Shown here: positions 11,074 through 22,162 of the stretch, piece after piece
Numbering within the stretch: position 1 is the first letter of the stretch
How the letters are laid out: each line of letters starts with the position of its first letter
Made by a program: the position numbers and the translations under genes
Notes under the pieces: model-generated
Databases searched by the model: none
What the model was told of the DNA's origin: nothing
The model's input: the letters and a program-made list of their open reading frames with translations, nothing else
NCBI GenBank assembly: GCA_963576475.1
Contig: OY754982.1
Span: 7,820,458 to 7,884,457 of the forward strand
DNA: 64,000 nt
Direction: 5' to 3'
Source: Molanna angustata
Taxonomy: Eukaryota; Arthropoda; Insecta; Trichoptera; Molannidae

Positions 11074-11311
11074 TTTTTAACAGATTTTTAATTATCTCAA
11101 TAGAGACGAAGTTGGAATATTTATTGTAGGAGAACCGGGAAATCAAGGCACCTACAGGGCTTACGACCTGTCATCGGCTGGTTAACGTGATCACTTTATG
11201 CGCTTGCGCAACGTTCACCAATTATGCCTTTTAATGAGATCCCTATCAATTCAATTTTGAAAGTTCTATATACTTCGTCTCTATTGAGATAATTAAAAAT
11301 CTGTTAAAAAA
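11074..11311. mobile_element. 238-bp MITE with 40-bp perfect terminal inverted repeats
   Basis: Positions 11074-11113 and 11272-11311 are exact reverse complements over 40 bp (outer TTTTTTAACAG, inner AGAGACGAAGT). The core contains GTTCACCAATTATGCCTT. A second, degraded copy with the same core (GTTCACCAATTACGCCTTC) lies at 39985-40135. Non-coding. Confidence 0.8.
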
Positions 11312-11431
11312 TATCTTTGACTCCCGACAGGGAAAAAAATCCAATGTTTGCGCATATGCAATAATAAATATATTCGACACTAAATGTTCTACTCCGAATT
11401 CTGAGTAAATCCGTACATATGACATAGGTAT

Positions 11432-11572
11432 ATGCTGCGAATCCTTTAAGTTGGTGTTTTTTGACTCCAAAGTTGGAAAAACCGTCATACAAATCTCGCA
11501 TACCATGGCTTGATACTTTGTCGATATGTTGAGAGAATAATATTCTCTTGAACAAATCGACAGTTGGAATAT
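11432..11572 (-). repeat. Repeat family R, inverted copy 2
   Basis: Reverse-oriented partner of copy 1 with the same internal hairpin (AGAGAATAATATTCTCT) and the TTGACTCCAAAGTTGGAAAA segment. Copies 1 and 2 together form an inverted pair around the two nested MITEs at 10477-11311. Confidence 0.65.
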
Positions 11573-11720
11573 TTTTTTATTCTTCATTTCAAAAGAAAAA
11601 AACTTTCAAATGATTTTCCTCAGTTTTTTTTTCTATTTAGATTTGAATATCATAATAAGATTTTTCATTTCTTTCAATGATACTATGTATCATTAGATAT
11701 ACATAAATATCCATAGACTA

Positions 11721-11904
11721 GGGGGGCAAGTCTGGTTCGACCGGCGAAATCAAAACCCCAGTGATTACCCATATCATGGATATAATTATTATATGGAGTT
11801 CTACAATAGCTTTAGATGTCATAGAACTCCATACGATAATTATATCCATGATATGGGTAATCACTGGGGTTTTGATTTCGCCGGTCGAACCAGACTTGCC
11901 CCCC
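11721..11904. mobile_element. Palindromic MITE family G, copy 1
   Basis: An almost perfect hairpin of two ~85-bp arms from GGGGGGCAAGTCTGGTTCGA to its reverse complement ending CCAGACTTGCCCCCC, with a short centre TACAATAGCTTTAGATGTCA. Copy 2 is at 21897-22081 and a half copy at 22115-22162. Arms contain CGGCGAAATCAAAACC and CCCATATCATGGATATAATT. No ORF. Confidence 0.85.
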
Positions 11905-12582
11905 TGTTTAAATAAATTATTTTAATTCAAATTCAAACTGTCTTCTTCCAGACTACAGTAATAATATAACACACTGTGACAAATCGTAAATTTTTAAATG
12001 CACAGACCATAGACAATTTGCCGAAACATATTGTGACTATTAATTTTAAAAAAATCATTAAGCCTTTCCGGTGTTGTTTTAGGACCAAGTGTGTGATTTT
12101 GACTCCATTTTATCGTATTTTATTATACCTATATATTTATTTTGTCACATTTCTGTGCTTTTTCTTAAGTAAACAGTCACAGCACGATTTCATACATTAT
12201 ACACATCCACTTGAAAAACCATGCAAGCAAAACTGAAATTTAAAGCTTTTTTACTGACCTGTAAAATGTTGGAACTTAGCAAAAAATGACACGTAAAATT
12301 AAGTGTTAATATAGAACGCACATTGAAAACTTTATACCTTTTTGTATAGATGTTTAATTTTAAGGGCAAAATTTTTAAAGAAGATTCCTTTTGTAGATAT
12401 GGGTTCAGAAAATTAGAGATCAATTTGGTTTACTTTTGAATCTGCCCTTGAAAAATGTATCTGAGGGATATTCAAAAAGTTAACTACATTTTTTTTAATT
12501 TTTGATACTATTATTGACATTTTAAATTCTAACACATTTTGTAGAATTATATTAACAATAACAATTACAATTATACAATTAT
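11905..12582. other. Unassigned AT-rich spacer
   Basis: Nothing I can support as a gene or a repeat. Short open frames here have no recognisable features. Confidence 0.3.
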
Positions 12583-12795
12583 GTTGGCCTCCGTGGATCA
12601 TTTAGTTAGATATCTCACTGCTGAGCCAGAGGTCTCGGGTTCGATTCTCGGTGGAGGTACAGATTTTAAATTGTGTTTTCAGTCAGGATCCGTGAGACGA
12701 TTAATATCTACAGCAGCTGCTGCACATGTCTTCGCCAAGAAGACATTATATTGTGTAGTTTTTAATTGTCATTCCGTCCAGATCTGTGAGATCAT
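12583..12795 (+). repeat. tRNA-derived SINE-2, left part
   Basis: The tRNA-like head has an A-box-like region (CCGTGGATCATTTAGTTAGA) and a B-box-like GGTTCGATTC, then AAATTGTGTTTTCAGTC and GTGAGACGATTAATA, the body shared with the full copy at 29788-30002. The element is interrupted here by an L2-like LINE and resumes at 13604-13690 with GGCAACTTGTTATTGGGTGC and TTGCCCGAGAAGCT. Confidence 0.75.
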
Positions 12796-13603
12796 AGATA
12801 ATAATAATAATAGTAATAAGTAATTTGTATAGCGCCGTTTAATGATTCGAGATCATACCAAGGGCGCTGATAGTTTAATGTGTTGCTCTCTGAAACAAAG
12901 CTGTTTTTAATCCTTTAGTGAAAGTGCTCTTGCTTTGAGCACTACGGACATCTAGAGGCAGTGAATTCCACTTAATAGGACCACTCACACTAAAGCATTG
13001 GTCATAGTAAGCCGCTTTGTTGACTCTGTCCAACTCCTTTAAGGAATTGTTACTCTGTGATCCAGACGACCTGAGTGTGAGATGCCTCCCAGAGAGATCT
13101 CTTCTCTGACACAGCTCTTGTATATATTTTGGAACCAGGTTGTTCAAAACATTATATACTGTCAAACAAATTTTGTAATCAATTCGCTCTGGACACTTCA
13201 ACCAGTGTAACTCGTTTAGCAGTGGAGTTATGTGACATCGTTTTTCTGCACCGAAAATAAGTCTTGCCGCTGTGTTAAATACCATAATATGTAGTCTATC
13301 GAGCTGATACTTCGGCAATCCAGCATAAATGCCGTTGCAGTAATCAAGCCGAGACACAACGAATGAATTTACAAGTGTTTTAGTCTCATTCTTGGGTAAA
13401 TTTCGACGAATGTTTTTCGGTTTTCTGAGTTGAAAAAAACATGAACTGACCGTTTTTGAGATTTGAAGGTCAAGTGACAACTTATTGTCCAAGTGAATAC
13501 CCAAGAATTTGACACTTGCAGCTGGCACGAGTGTTTCTCCGTTGATGTTGATAGGAGTACTCTCAATGAGGTGCTATCGCCGTGGTGAAGCTACCCACAT
13601 AAA
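12796..13603 (-). pseudogene. L2/CR1-like LINE 3' fragment inserted in SINE-2
   Basis: The minus frame encodes a well preserved RT C-terminal region: VKFLGIHLDNKLSLDLQI, then SRLDYCNGIYAGLPKYQLDRL, then ITPLLNELHWLKCPERIDYK, then PIKWNSLPLDVRSAQ and LKTALFQRA. LGIHLD, SRLDYCN..AGLP and LHWL are signatures of L2/CR1-type LINEs. The 3' end has a hairpin with AGCGCC and GGGCGCT arms, then an AAT-rich tail. 5'-truncated before the catalytic domain. The + copy at 22765-24357 is the same subfamily. Confidence 0.8.
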
Positions 13604-13690
13604 CCATGAGGCAACTTGTTATTGGGTGCGTGTTAAATTAATGCTTAACCTGTGCCTGCGAGTTGCCCGAGAAGCTAAACTAAAATAATA
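13604..13690 (+). repeat. tRNA-derived SINE-2, right part
   Basis: The 3' part of the SINE split by the L2-like insertion, ending GAGAAGCTAAACTAAAAT, with the same junction to an A/T-rich tail as the complete copy. Confidence 0.7.
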
Positions 13691-14277
13691 TTTAATATTA
13701 ATTAAGTAGGTACAATATAATACATGTTTAATGTTATTATGTTTAAACCACAAATGAGATGTCATCGCCATAATTTCTTTTCTTACAAAAAAGTTAGTGT
13801 ATGGCCAGTGTTAAATTCAAAAAATAGTTTTGTTATAAAAATTATTTTCTAGATGAAGATGTAAGGTGCCATAAAATAGTATCACGGCGTGATAAGTATG
13901 TCCTGACTATTCAGCCACTCCTCTCAGCCGCACCGTTGCCTTTTGTATCATATTTCACGAGGGTTGTGATGTTTTTGTCGATCCAAAAATCCTCCGAACA
14001 CAAAACAGGTGGATGTGACCCTCAACTTGCTCCAACATACCCCACCACCAGCCGAACCCCATATAACATATAAATGTGGACAAAAAATCCCCCTTGAGAT
14101 ATTATATATACATAGGTAGGTACCTACTCCTACAAGTCCTAGAGATTTTTTCAATCTTCTCAAATTATGAAATGAATTGTCCCCCTAAACTATGGGGGGT
14201 AGCGATACTGGTCTGGTCCCTTTCACGCTGAGAATTACAGTAGGGTGACTATGATTATGATAAGAAAAGAAATGTAA
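13691..14277. other. Unassigned spacer
   Basis: No recognised gene. AT-rich with one GC-richer stretch (13910-14060) that I cannot name. Confidence 0.3.
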
Positions 14278-14577
14278 ATATTCATTCATTCATACCATCA
14301 CGGCATATCCCACAATGTGGAATAACCAGCGAAAGGTGTGCGGGTGTGAATTGCCTTATAAAAGGGAGCACAACATATCTATGTATACCCACACACCAGT
14401 CTCGTCTCACCTAAAAAGGCACTATATTCAGAATGGGTGGTGAACCTCATTGCTGAACTATGTGAGATGTTATTGTTGCCTGTTGTATTTTCGATTACCC
14501 GGCTCTTACGGGACACTTGAAAACAGTAATAGAAAAAAGTGGAAGCACTATTCTAAGCTGGTGCCTCACAGCTATGT
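14278..14577 (-). repeat. Repeat family X, copy 2
   Basis: Full-length match to the copy at 8512-8805, including the (TGAA)n tail side, the CGTGATGGTATG end and the TACCCGGCTCTTACGGGACA segment. The two copies differ by scattered substitutions, so both are independent insertions of some age. Confidence 0.75.
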
Positions 14578-15215
14578 AAATATAAGAGAATGAAATATTG
14601 AACGAGATATTATGAGAAAAAGAAAAAAATAAATGATTTCGATAATTCGTAGGTCTATATATAATATATACAATTACATTTTATATATATATAGACACGT
14701 TATAAAGGAACAAAACGCCCTACACACACCACACTGCAGACATATTTTCTCTTTTACTCCAGTGCAAACACATTATAATTATCTCCAACACCAAATAATG
14801 ACTGTGAAAGAAACTTATGTGACAGCTGTGTGAATAATGGAATACAACAACATAATCCCTCTGCATACCTACAAGCAAATATGACTTGACTAATCTCTCG
14901 TTTACTCAAAATAAAAATAACTATCGAAAAAAATGATATATCTGGTAGTTCCTTCACAGTTCTAGTGCAATTTTTACATGTTTTTTTCACACAAGATGGC
15001 AATTTGAATACGACAATACGTCCGAACACTACAACATCTTGCGTGTAACTAAAGTGCGGCAAGAATTAAGTGCTTTAGTTTTTGTTTACCGAATTTAAAG
15101 AATAGTAACGTATACCTATATTATTTTTATACATCATTGGGTCCATATAGATATTTCAAAATGAGTAGGTACTTATATACGAGTGTGTATAAAAAAATTA
15201 AATAAAATTGCCATC
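14578..15215. other. Unassigned AT-rich spacer
   Basis: Nothing recognised; short AT palindromes only. Confidence 0.3.
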
Positions 15216-15655
15216 AGTTCTAATAATAATAATAATAAATTTGGATTATTTTTATAGCGCCGTTTTTGTGATAACCTCACCTCAAGGGCGCTTTGAATAT
15301 ATTAGGGGTTATTGTAAGACTCGCGGAAGAAGTGAGTTTTTAGGTGTTTCCTGAATAGTGCTACATAAGTTGTCGATTTGCCTCAGTTCAGGTGGTAGTT
15401 TATTCCACGAGGCTGGTCCGGCCACAGCAAAAGCACGATCACCGAAGGATGAAGTGTTGACTCTATTTATTTCAGTCAACTTGCCAATCACGGATGTGGT
15501 GGCTGACCGAAGTGTTTGTTGTCGCTCGTTTACGGTGAGAGGGATGCAGAAGTCTGAAAGATACGTGGGAGCCATGCCATGCATCGCTTTGAAAGTCAAC
15601 AAACATAATTTGTACTTGATTCTCTCTGGCACTTTAAGCCAGTGAAGATTTCGTA
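15216..15655 (-). pseudogene. L2/CR1-like LINE 3' fragment (second subfamily)
   Basis: The minus frame encodes PERIKYKLCLLTFKAMHGMA, then PTYLSDFCIPL, then SSFGDRAFAVAGPASWNKLP, the distal part of an L2/CR1-type RT protein (LxxTxKAxHGxAPxYL and AFxVAxPxxWNxLP are typical). It ends in the conserved 3' hairpin (AGCGCC...GGGCGCT) and an (AAT)n tail. It differs in sequence from the copy at 12796-13603, so it is a second subfamily. Confidence 0.8.
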
Positions 15656-16830
15656 GATTCTATTCGATTCGATTTACATTAACGATATAGGAAAATGCTT
15701 TAACCATTCTCACTTTTCCCTTTTTGCAGACGACATGAAAATTTATAAATGTATCAAAACAATATCAGACTGCCATGAACTCCAAGAAGATTTAGATCGG
15801 CTGGCCTTATACTGTGTGACTAACTTTTTAAACCTCAATATTTCAAAATGCTTTATCATATCATATACTAGAAAAATTAATAAACTTACTTTCGACTATT
15901 ATTTGAATAATGAACAAATAGTTAAAAAAATCCCTGTGTCGAGATCTCGGAATATATCTGGACTGCAAACTAAGTTTTAAACAACATATAGAAAAAATAA
16001 CAACTATTTCCTATAAAAAACTGGGTTTTATATTTAGAATAAGCAGGGATTTTAAAAATTCAAAAACTTTTTCTGTACTGTTCAATTCGTTGATCAGAAG
16101 TACGCTGGAGTATGGCTCCGTTATCTGGAATCCCCAGTATCAAGTGCATATCAACAATATAGAACGAGTGCAGAGAAAGTTTATGAAACGCTTGGCTTAT
16201 CGTAATATTGTTGCACCATCCCTATCTACACTTGTATCTAGACGTAATTGTTATGATATTCAATTTCTGTATAACATTTTAAATAATCATATTGATTGTC
16301 CAGATTTATTATCATATATACACTTCAATGTACCGGTTCGTCGCTCTAGGCACACTACTCTTTTTCGACCCAAAAATTACAGGACTAACGCCGCGACAAT
16401 TACAACCATCAACAGAATTATTAACACATATATAAAACACGAGAACACGCTTAACTTGGACCTATTCAACGATAATAGAAATTCATTTCGTCAAAAGTTA
16501 AAAACACTTATTTAATAGGCCTAATCATTACGCACCATACATATGCTTGCAACCTCACATACGCACCACTCACACATACACACACTCACACACATTACAC
16601 ATTCACTCTCACACATATACTTACTACACATATAAACACAGTGATACCATGAGAATACGGATACATGTAAATGTACCTATAAAATATTATGTTACTTTGA
16701 TAGTATTGTAAGCTTATAATTGATGTATGGAGTGGGTATTAAGGCAAGTTATTATATATTCTGTATTTATTTTTACTTCATACATTGTTAGCTTTAATTT
16801 GAATAAAAAATAAAATAAAATAAAAAAAAA
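15656..16830 (+). pseudogene. Jockey-like LINE RT fragment with 3' tail
   Basis: The sequence encodes FADDMKIYKCI (motif C), then LNLNISKCFIISYTRKIN, and after a frameshift near 15945 LDCKLSFKQHIEKI, STLEYGSVIWNPQY, IERVQRKFMKRLA and FNVPVRRSRHT, ending at 16515. FADD followed by the NxSK pattern, SxLEYxSVIWxPxY and IExVQ are typical of this LINE group. A 3' UTR with CACACA-rich sequence and an A-rich AATAAA tail follow to about 16830. 5'-truncated; one frameshift. Confidence 0.75.
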
Positions 16831-17076
16831 AATATGATTATTTATAGGTGAATTTCGTGCAAAGTACATCATCGGAATAATTGTTCTAAGCTTTATCAAA
16901 AACTGTCAATCTAAAAAATAAATTGAGTTCAAAATAGAGTTATTATGTTGTCTTACTTTGTTATTTGGTCGGTCAGAAGAATTTTCTTTATGATAGGTAT
17001 TAAGCCCGCCATGCAGTGTCATATAATATAATTTGTTTATATAATGTACAAAAGTCAAATATACCTATACTTAAAT
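16831..17076. other. Unassigned spacer before foldback element
   Basis: No gene-like signal. Confidence 0.3.
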
Positions 17077-18139
17077 GGTGACAGGAAAATTATTCGAAAA
17101 ACAAATTTTCGAATGCTCAATTTTACGAAAATCAATTTTACGAATGGCAATTATTCGAACACACAATTATCAGAATTTACAATTGTTCGAATTTTTATGA
17201 CGTCATGTTGGTAGTATTGTGAGAGGAATAAACCATAGATTTTCATATAATATACTAGCTGTCGTAGTTAGCAAATTTTGTATGAATCGAAAACAAATGA
17301 CTCACTTTTTGCACGGAGTACTACATCTACATAGTATATTATGTACTAGCTTTTATGTCCCGCCGTTGGCCAAGAATGTAAAATTGTGAAAGAAAAAGCA
17401 ATCGTTTTTATAATATTGTCACCCAATTATTTTGCAATATCAGACTATGAAAAGTGGTTTGAAATTTGATTGAGTTTAAGTATTGTAAAATGTTCAAGTG
17501 ATGGCCACAACCCATTCTTTTTTATATATTGCTATAAAGTGTGAATGAAGTACCTATAATATTTATACAATTTCTGCTCGCATGGACTATGCGTAATGGT
17601 TTTAAATATGACTGTTTATCAACGTTGTAAAGAGATTGGTTTGGCCACAACCCCCATTTTTAAATATTATCATCGAAAACAAATTGTAATGTGTACCTAT
17701 TGAAAATTTAGTAATTTTGGATGTTGGGATGTGGTTAAAATTTGATTAAACAAACGTAGGTACTGAAAAGATCTAGTATTGGTCACATCTCATTCGTTTT
17801 TATATTTTTTCATCAAGTGTGCATTATATTTTTGCTCAATTTGACTGAAAGTCTTCATTAACGAAGAAGAAGAAGACTTGAACTATAGTAAATAGTTTTT
17901 AATTTGAATATAAATGTTGTGAAGAGTTCAGTAATGGCCACAACCCCCATTCTTTAAATATTAGGTGTTGAAAATTATTCAAAATAGGATGATATAAATG
18001 GTTTAGATTTAATTAAACAAAAGTATTGAAAAGATTCTAGTGCAGGTTATATCGTCACATCCCATATCCCATTCATTTCATATGTATTTTCATCAAGTGT
18101 GCATATCGTTAGTAATATTTCTGCACAATAGACTATTAG

Positions 18140-18610
18140 ACTTAAAACTAACCCAAAAGACTAAATAAAAAAGAGAAAAATAAGTATAAGAAATAGTTTG
18201 TATAAAAAACTATTCCAATGGTCTACATAAAATAAGTAAAAATACATATACCTAATAGAAGAATTAGACTATTGGAAATAGATTGTATAAAAGCTCACCC
18301 AAAGGTCTACAAAAAAGAAGAAGAAGAATATTTAGACTATTGGAAATAGTTTGTATAAATACTGACCAAAAGGTCTACATAAAAGAAAATGAATAAGACT
18401 ATTGGAAATAGTTTGTATTAAAACTCTCCCAAAAGTCTACGTACTTAAATGAAGAAGAATAATAATTAGACTAAAGGAAATAATTTTTATAAAAAAATGA
18501 CCCAAATGTATACATAAAAGAAGAAGAAGATGAATTAGACAATAGGAAATAGTTTGTAAAAAAACTGCCCTAAAGGTCTACATAAAATTAAGAAGAAAAA
18601 GAATTAGACT
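18140..18610. repeat. Degenerate tandem array, ~65-70-bp unit
   Basis: Within the foldback element, the phrases GGAAATAGTTTGTATAAAA, AAAGGTCTACATAAAA and GAAGAAGAAGAATTAGACTA recur about six or seven times with substitutions. Non-coding; likely arose by tandem duplication inside the element. Confidence 0.75.
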
Positions 18611-18785
18611 CCAGGACCCGCCGCTTCAGGCCCTTCAGTACCTCCCGTCCCTTTAATCCCTCATTACGTCCCTTCCCATCAGGCCCTTCAGTACCTTCCG
18701 TCCCTTCAGGCAGTTTTATACCTCCCGTCCCTTCAGGACCTTTAGTGCCTCCCTTCCCTTCATTACATCCCGTCCCATCAGTCGG
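18611..18785. repeat. CCTTCA/CCCGTCCC-rich tandem block
   Basis: Short repeated phrases (GGCCCTTCAGTACC, CTCCCGTCCCTTCAG) give a C/T-rich patch in an AT-rich region, separating two longer tandem arrays. Confidence 0.65.
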
Positions 18786-19430
18786 TTAAGAAAAGTTTAA
18801 ATCCAGAAACCATCCTGGAAGAACCGCGAAGAGATGAAAGAACCTTCTTTTCCCAGGATGCTCTACTTAATAGGTAAAATGACTAAATATACGAAGAAGA
18901 AGAAAAAAGTTTAAACCCAGATACCTGCGAAGAGATGGAAGGACAGTTGGACCTTCTTCTCCCAGGATTCTCCAACTTCATAGGTAAAATGACCAAAAAT
19001 ACACGATGAAGAAGAAGAAGAAGAAATAAGTTTAAATCCAGATACCTGCGAAGAGATGGAAGGAAAATTGGACATTCTTCTCCCAGGTTAGTCCACCTTC
19101 AAAGGTAAAATGACCAAATAGACGATGAAGAAGAAGAAGAAAAAAGTTTAAATCCAGAAACCTGCGAAGAGATGGAAGGAAAATTGGACCTTCATCTCCC
19201 AGGATAGTTCATCTTCATAGGTAAGATGATCATGTACACGTTGAAGAAAAAGAAGAAAAAAGTTTATATGCAGAACCCGTCCTGGAAGACCTGTGAAGAG
19301 ATGGAGGGACAGTCGGACCTTCTTTTCCCAGGATACTCCCCCTTCATAGGTAAAACGACCAAATACACGAAGAAGAAGAAGAATAAGAAAAAAGTTTAAA
19401 TCCAAAAACCATCCTGGGCATACGCTCGAC
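18786..19430. repeat. Tandem array, ~115-120-bp unit
   Basis: About five to six copies of a unit with AGTTTAAATCCAGAAACC, TGCGAAGAGATGGAAGGA, CCTTCTTCTCCCAGGAT and ATAGGTAAAATGACCAAATA, closed by GAAGAAGAAGAA. Each unit contains the inverted pair ATCCTGG/CCAGGAT. The minus-strand open frame of 94 codons across it is a repeat artefact. Confidence 0.75.
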
Positions 19431-20509
19431 AATTCACCAAAGTTTCATTATAATCGGACAAACGGTTGGTAAATAAATAAATAAAATAATTTTCCTATAG
19501 GAAATCAGTATAGGTATATTATTGTTGATTTGTAAGTAAATAGTATTAGGTAGGTACCTACCTACAACAACCTTCTAAATAAATTCGATTCCTAACAAAT
19601 TTTATTTGAATATCACATTCTTTCTGTAGCCATGGAAACGATTCGAACACGTAAGTAATATCGAATGGTTCGGATACATTTTTTGAATATGTAGGTACCT
19701 ATTTTGGTTTGTTCGATGCCATAAAAATGAAAATTGTCAGAAAAATCAAATATTATTTACAAATTATGCAATTTTATTATGCCTATATCTTTACTAATAA
19801 ATAACACATTTTTACAATATATGTCTTAAAACTTGCCGTAATGTCTTGTGTTTCATTTTATTATTTCATAATTACATTTATTTCAAAGGTTTATTATTTT
19901 CAAGAACATATTCATTCGGTGGGAAAATGAAATATTGTATGAAAAGATATTAAAATGGCGGCGTTTATGTACAAAAGGCTTACTTTAAAAATAAGTTAAA
20001 CATTATAATTATACCAAATATTCACCATGTTTTTCACTTAAACGCTAAGTTATACTTCAAAATATATTTTTTTTGTGTAAATACCTACTTCTAACTTTTA
20101 AACTAACAGATATTTGCGTGCAAAATGTACACTTTTTTGACAGATACGACTTGGAAAATTTTGTATGAAAAAAAAAATTATTGAAATATTTTTAAAATTC
20201 AGCATTTTTATCGCATTATTTTTAGCGTGACACTGCATCAGGTATACAGGTACACGTTCGCACATAAATTAGATTTTTAGATGCTCTTGGTTTTTCAGAA
20301 GGCGTGAGACAAACACACACACACACACATACACACACACAAACACTAACATTTTGATTGCTTTATTACTTTAGATAATAAAAATCTATGGAATAAACAA
20401 CATGGCGACGCACCGCGCTGTCAGATATCCTAGGATGTACACCTATTTTTTAAACATAAACCTACAAAACTTTGGTAAAAATAGGTTGGTTAGGTTTGTT
20501 TGTAGTTAT

Positions 20510-20539
20510 AATTGCGACTGGCGTGAGCCAGTCGCAATT
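20510..20539. other. Perfect 13-bp hairpin with GTGA loop
   Basis: AATTGCGACTGGC and GCCAGTCGCAATT are exact complements around GTGA, a GNRA-type tetraloop sequence if transcribed. It lies near the right end of the foldback element. No CTRR end follows, so a Helitron 3' hairpin is not supported. Confidence 0.7.
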
Positions 20540-20925
20540 ATATATTTAAAAAAGTAACTATAATATTAAAATGAAATAACTAAATTGGTGTGAATACTAG
20601 ATAAACATAAACTGGTGTACAAACTAGGCTATCCGTGCTGTCAAACATCAGTTATTAAAAATGTGCAAACATACGTACCCAACAATAATACAACAAGTAA
20701 TAATAATCTTCATCGAATATATTTTACTGGCAACAAATATGTCAAAGGAGGCAACATAATGACACAAAAATATATTAGATTCGGTTAATTGGTTTTCCAA
20801 CAAATGTTAGTTCGAATAATTTGCTTTCGGACAATTGTCATTCTGATAACTGATTTTCGAAAAATTGTTATTCGTACAATTGCGCATTCGAACAATTGTG
20901 TTTCGAAGAATTTTCATGTAATCAC

Positions 20926-21195
20926 TTAAATTGAGTTTTAGGCAAACATCTTGATAAATTACGTGAAAACAAATTTTGGGTTCTTTGTTGGTAGATGTGG
21001 TTCCAACCAACTCCCACTCTGTCGAAAATTATCAAGATATTTGTCGATAATATTACTTTTTATCCATGAATATTTTTTTTAAATAAAACTTTTTGAAGTT
21101 GGTTAATTAAGTTAGGTTAGGTAAATAAAAAACTGTTTCTCAGAAGTCAGACATGTATGTAACTAAGCCAAGAAACTGGTAAAAAAAGATTTTCT
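20926..21195. other. Unassigned spacer
   Basis: Nothing recognised. Confidence 0.3.
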
Positions 21196-21450
21196 TTATA
21201 TTGTTGTAGTCTTCTTCTTCTTCTGCTTCTCTAGCCCTCGTCCCTCCACTGCTGTATGTAAGCTTCTTCCATACACTTCCACTCGTCTCTGTTCTGTCCC
21301 CTCCGCATCCAGGTTTTACCAGCCACGTGGACAATGTCTTCAGACCATCTTTTTGGCGGTCTTCCAACACTCCTGTTATTTGTCCAAGGTCTCCACTGTA
21401 GTATTCTGAGTGCCTACCTAGTATCCCGTTGTCTGGCCTATTTCGTAGTG
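21196..21450 (-). pseudogene. RTE-like LINE 3' end fragment
   Basis: The minus strand reads LEDRQKDGLKTLSTWLVKPG, then TETSGSVWKKLTYSSGGTR, then a GAA-rich 3' tail. The layout (RP.K.W.D, D...W....EA) resembles the last part of insect RTE-type proteins, but the match is by pattern only and the frame is corrupted. Confidence 0.5.
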
Positions 21451-21896
21451 CCGAATAGTAAGTTAGACATCATGGTCACCTCACAAAACTGTCTGAGGTT
21501 TGTTTACGGTTTTTTCCTAGAAAAATGTCTAATTTATTATTATTTTTTGCCATATTGGCTGCACTTATGTGTTTTTTTTTTTGTCAAAGTCACAAATCTT
21601 CACTAACGAAATATACGGAACGGAATTCAAGGAGATATTATTATTATTTCGTTAATAATTACATAAATTATAAACTTTTGTCGTTTATAAAAACTTCCGA
21701 GAGGTTCCCATTTCTCGTGGTATCAAATAATAAACAAGGCTTTGAAATATTTATTACATCGATAAGTCATAGACAACATCTTGAATAAATATAAAATGAA
21801 AAAAAATATAGGTAGGTAATAAATTCATACCTACAACCATCTAAAACAAAAAAATATTTATTACGCGCTGATATTGAAATCCTGGTCTGAAAGTCT
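21451..21896. other. Unassigned AT-rich sequence
   Basis: No supported feature. Confidence 0.3.
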
Positions 21897-22081
21897 GGGG
21901 GGGCAAGTCTGGTCCATCCGGCGAATTAAAAACCCTCGGGATTACCCATATCATGGATATAATTATTATATGGAGTTCTATATTATCTTTAGATATCAAA
22001 GAACTCCATACGATAATTACATCCATGATATGGGTAATCACGAGGGTTTTGATTTCGCCGGTTTGACCAGACTTCCCCCCC
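21897..22081. mobile_element. Palindromic MITE family G, copy 2
   Basis: Same hairpin as the copy at 11721-11904: GGGGGGGCAAGTCTGGTCCA at left, its complement ending CCAGACTTCCCCCC at right, with arms containing CCCATATCATGGATATAATT. Scattered mismatches between arms (for example CATCCGGCGAATTAAA left, TTTGATTTCGCCGG right) show it is somewhat older. Confidence 0.85.
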
Positions 22082-22114
22082 TTGTTTTCTAGCGGATTCA
22101 AAACCATTCATTTT

Positions 22115-22162
22115 TACCCATATCATGGATATAATTATCTTATGGAGTACTATAATATCTTA
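22115..22162. mobile_element. Family G half copy, split by an insertion
   Basis: Begins ACCCATATCATGGATATAATT, as in the arms of full copies. Its last 21 bp (22142-22162) recur with one mismatch at 22738-22758, directly after the inserted chimeric element, and so are that element's target-site duplication. Confidence 0.7.

Larger units (their letters stand above)
17077..20925. mobile_element. 3.85-kb foldback-type element with inverted arrays of short repeats
   Basis: Left end 17077-17195 and right end about 20790-20925 contain matching arrays of roughly 15-bp units built on CAATT and TTCGAA (left GAAAATTATTCGAAAA, ACAAATTTTCGAATG; right, read on minus, GAAAATTCTTCGAAAC, ACAATTGTTCGAATG). 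There are about seven units left and eight right, in opposite orientation. Outer ends GGTGACAGGAAAATT and GTGATTACATGAAAATT match. Flanks TTAAAT(G) and TTAAAT(T) could be a target-site duplication. The interior is non-coding and full of degenerate tandem repeats. Foldback elements with such arrayed ends are known; a transposase is not visible. Confidence 0.7.

Noticed and set aside
20510..20539. Helitron 3' hairpin
   Set aside because: No CTRR terminus follows and no Helitron 5' end was seen.
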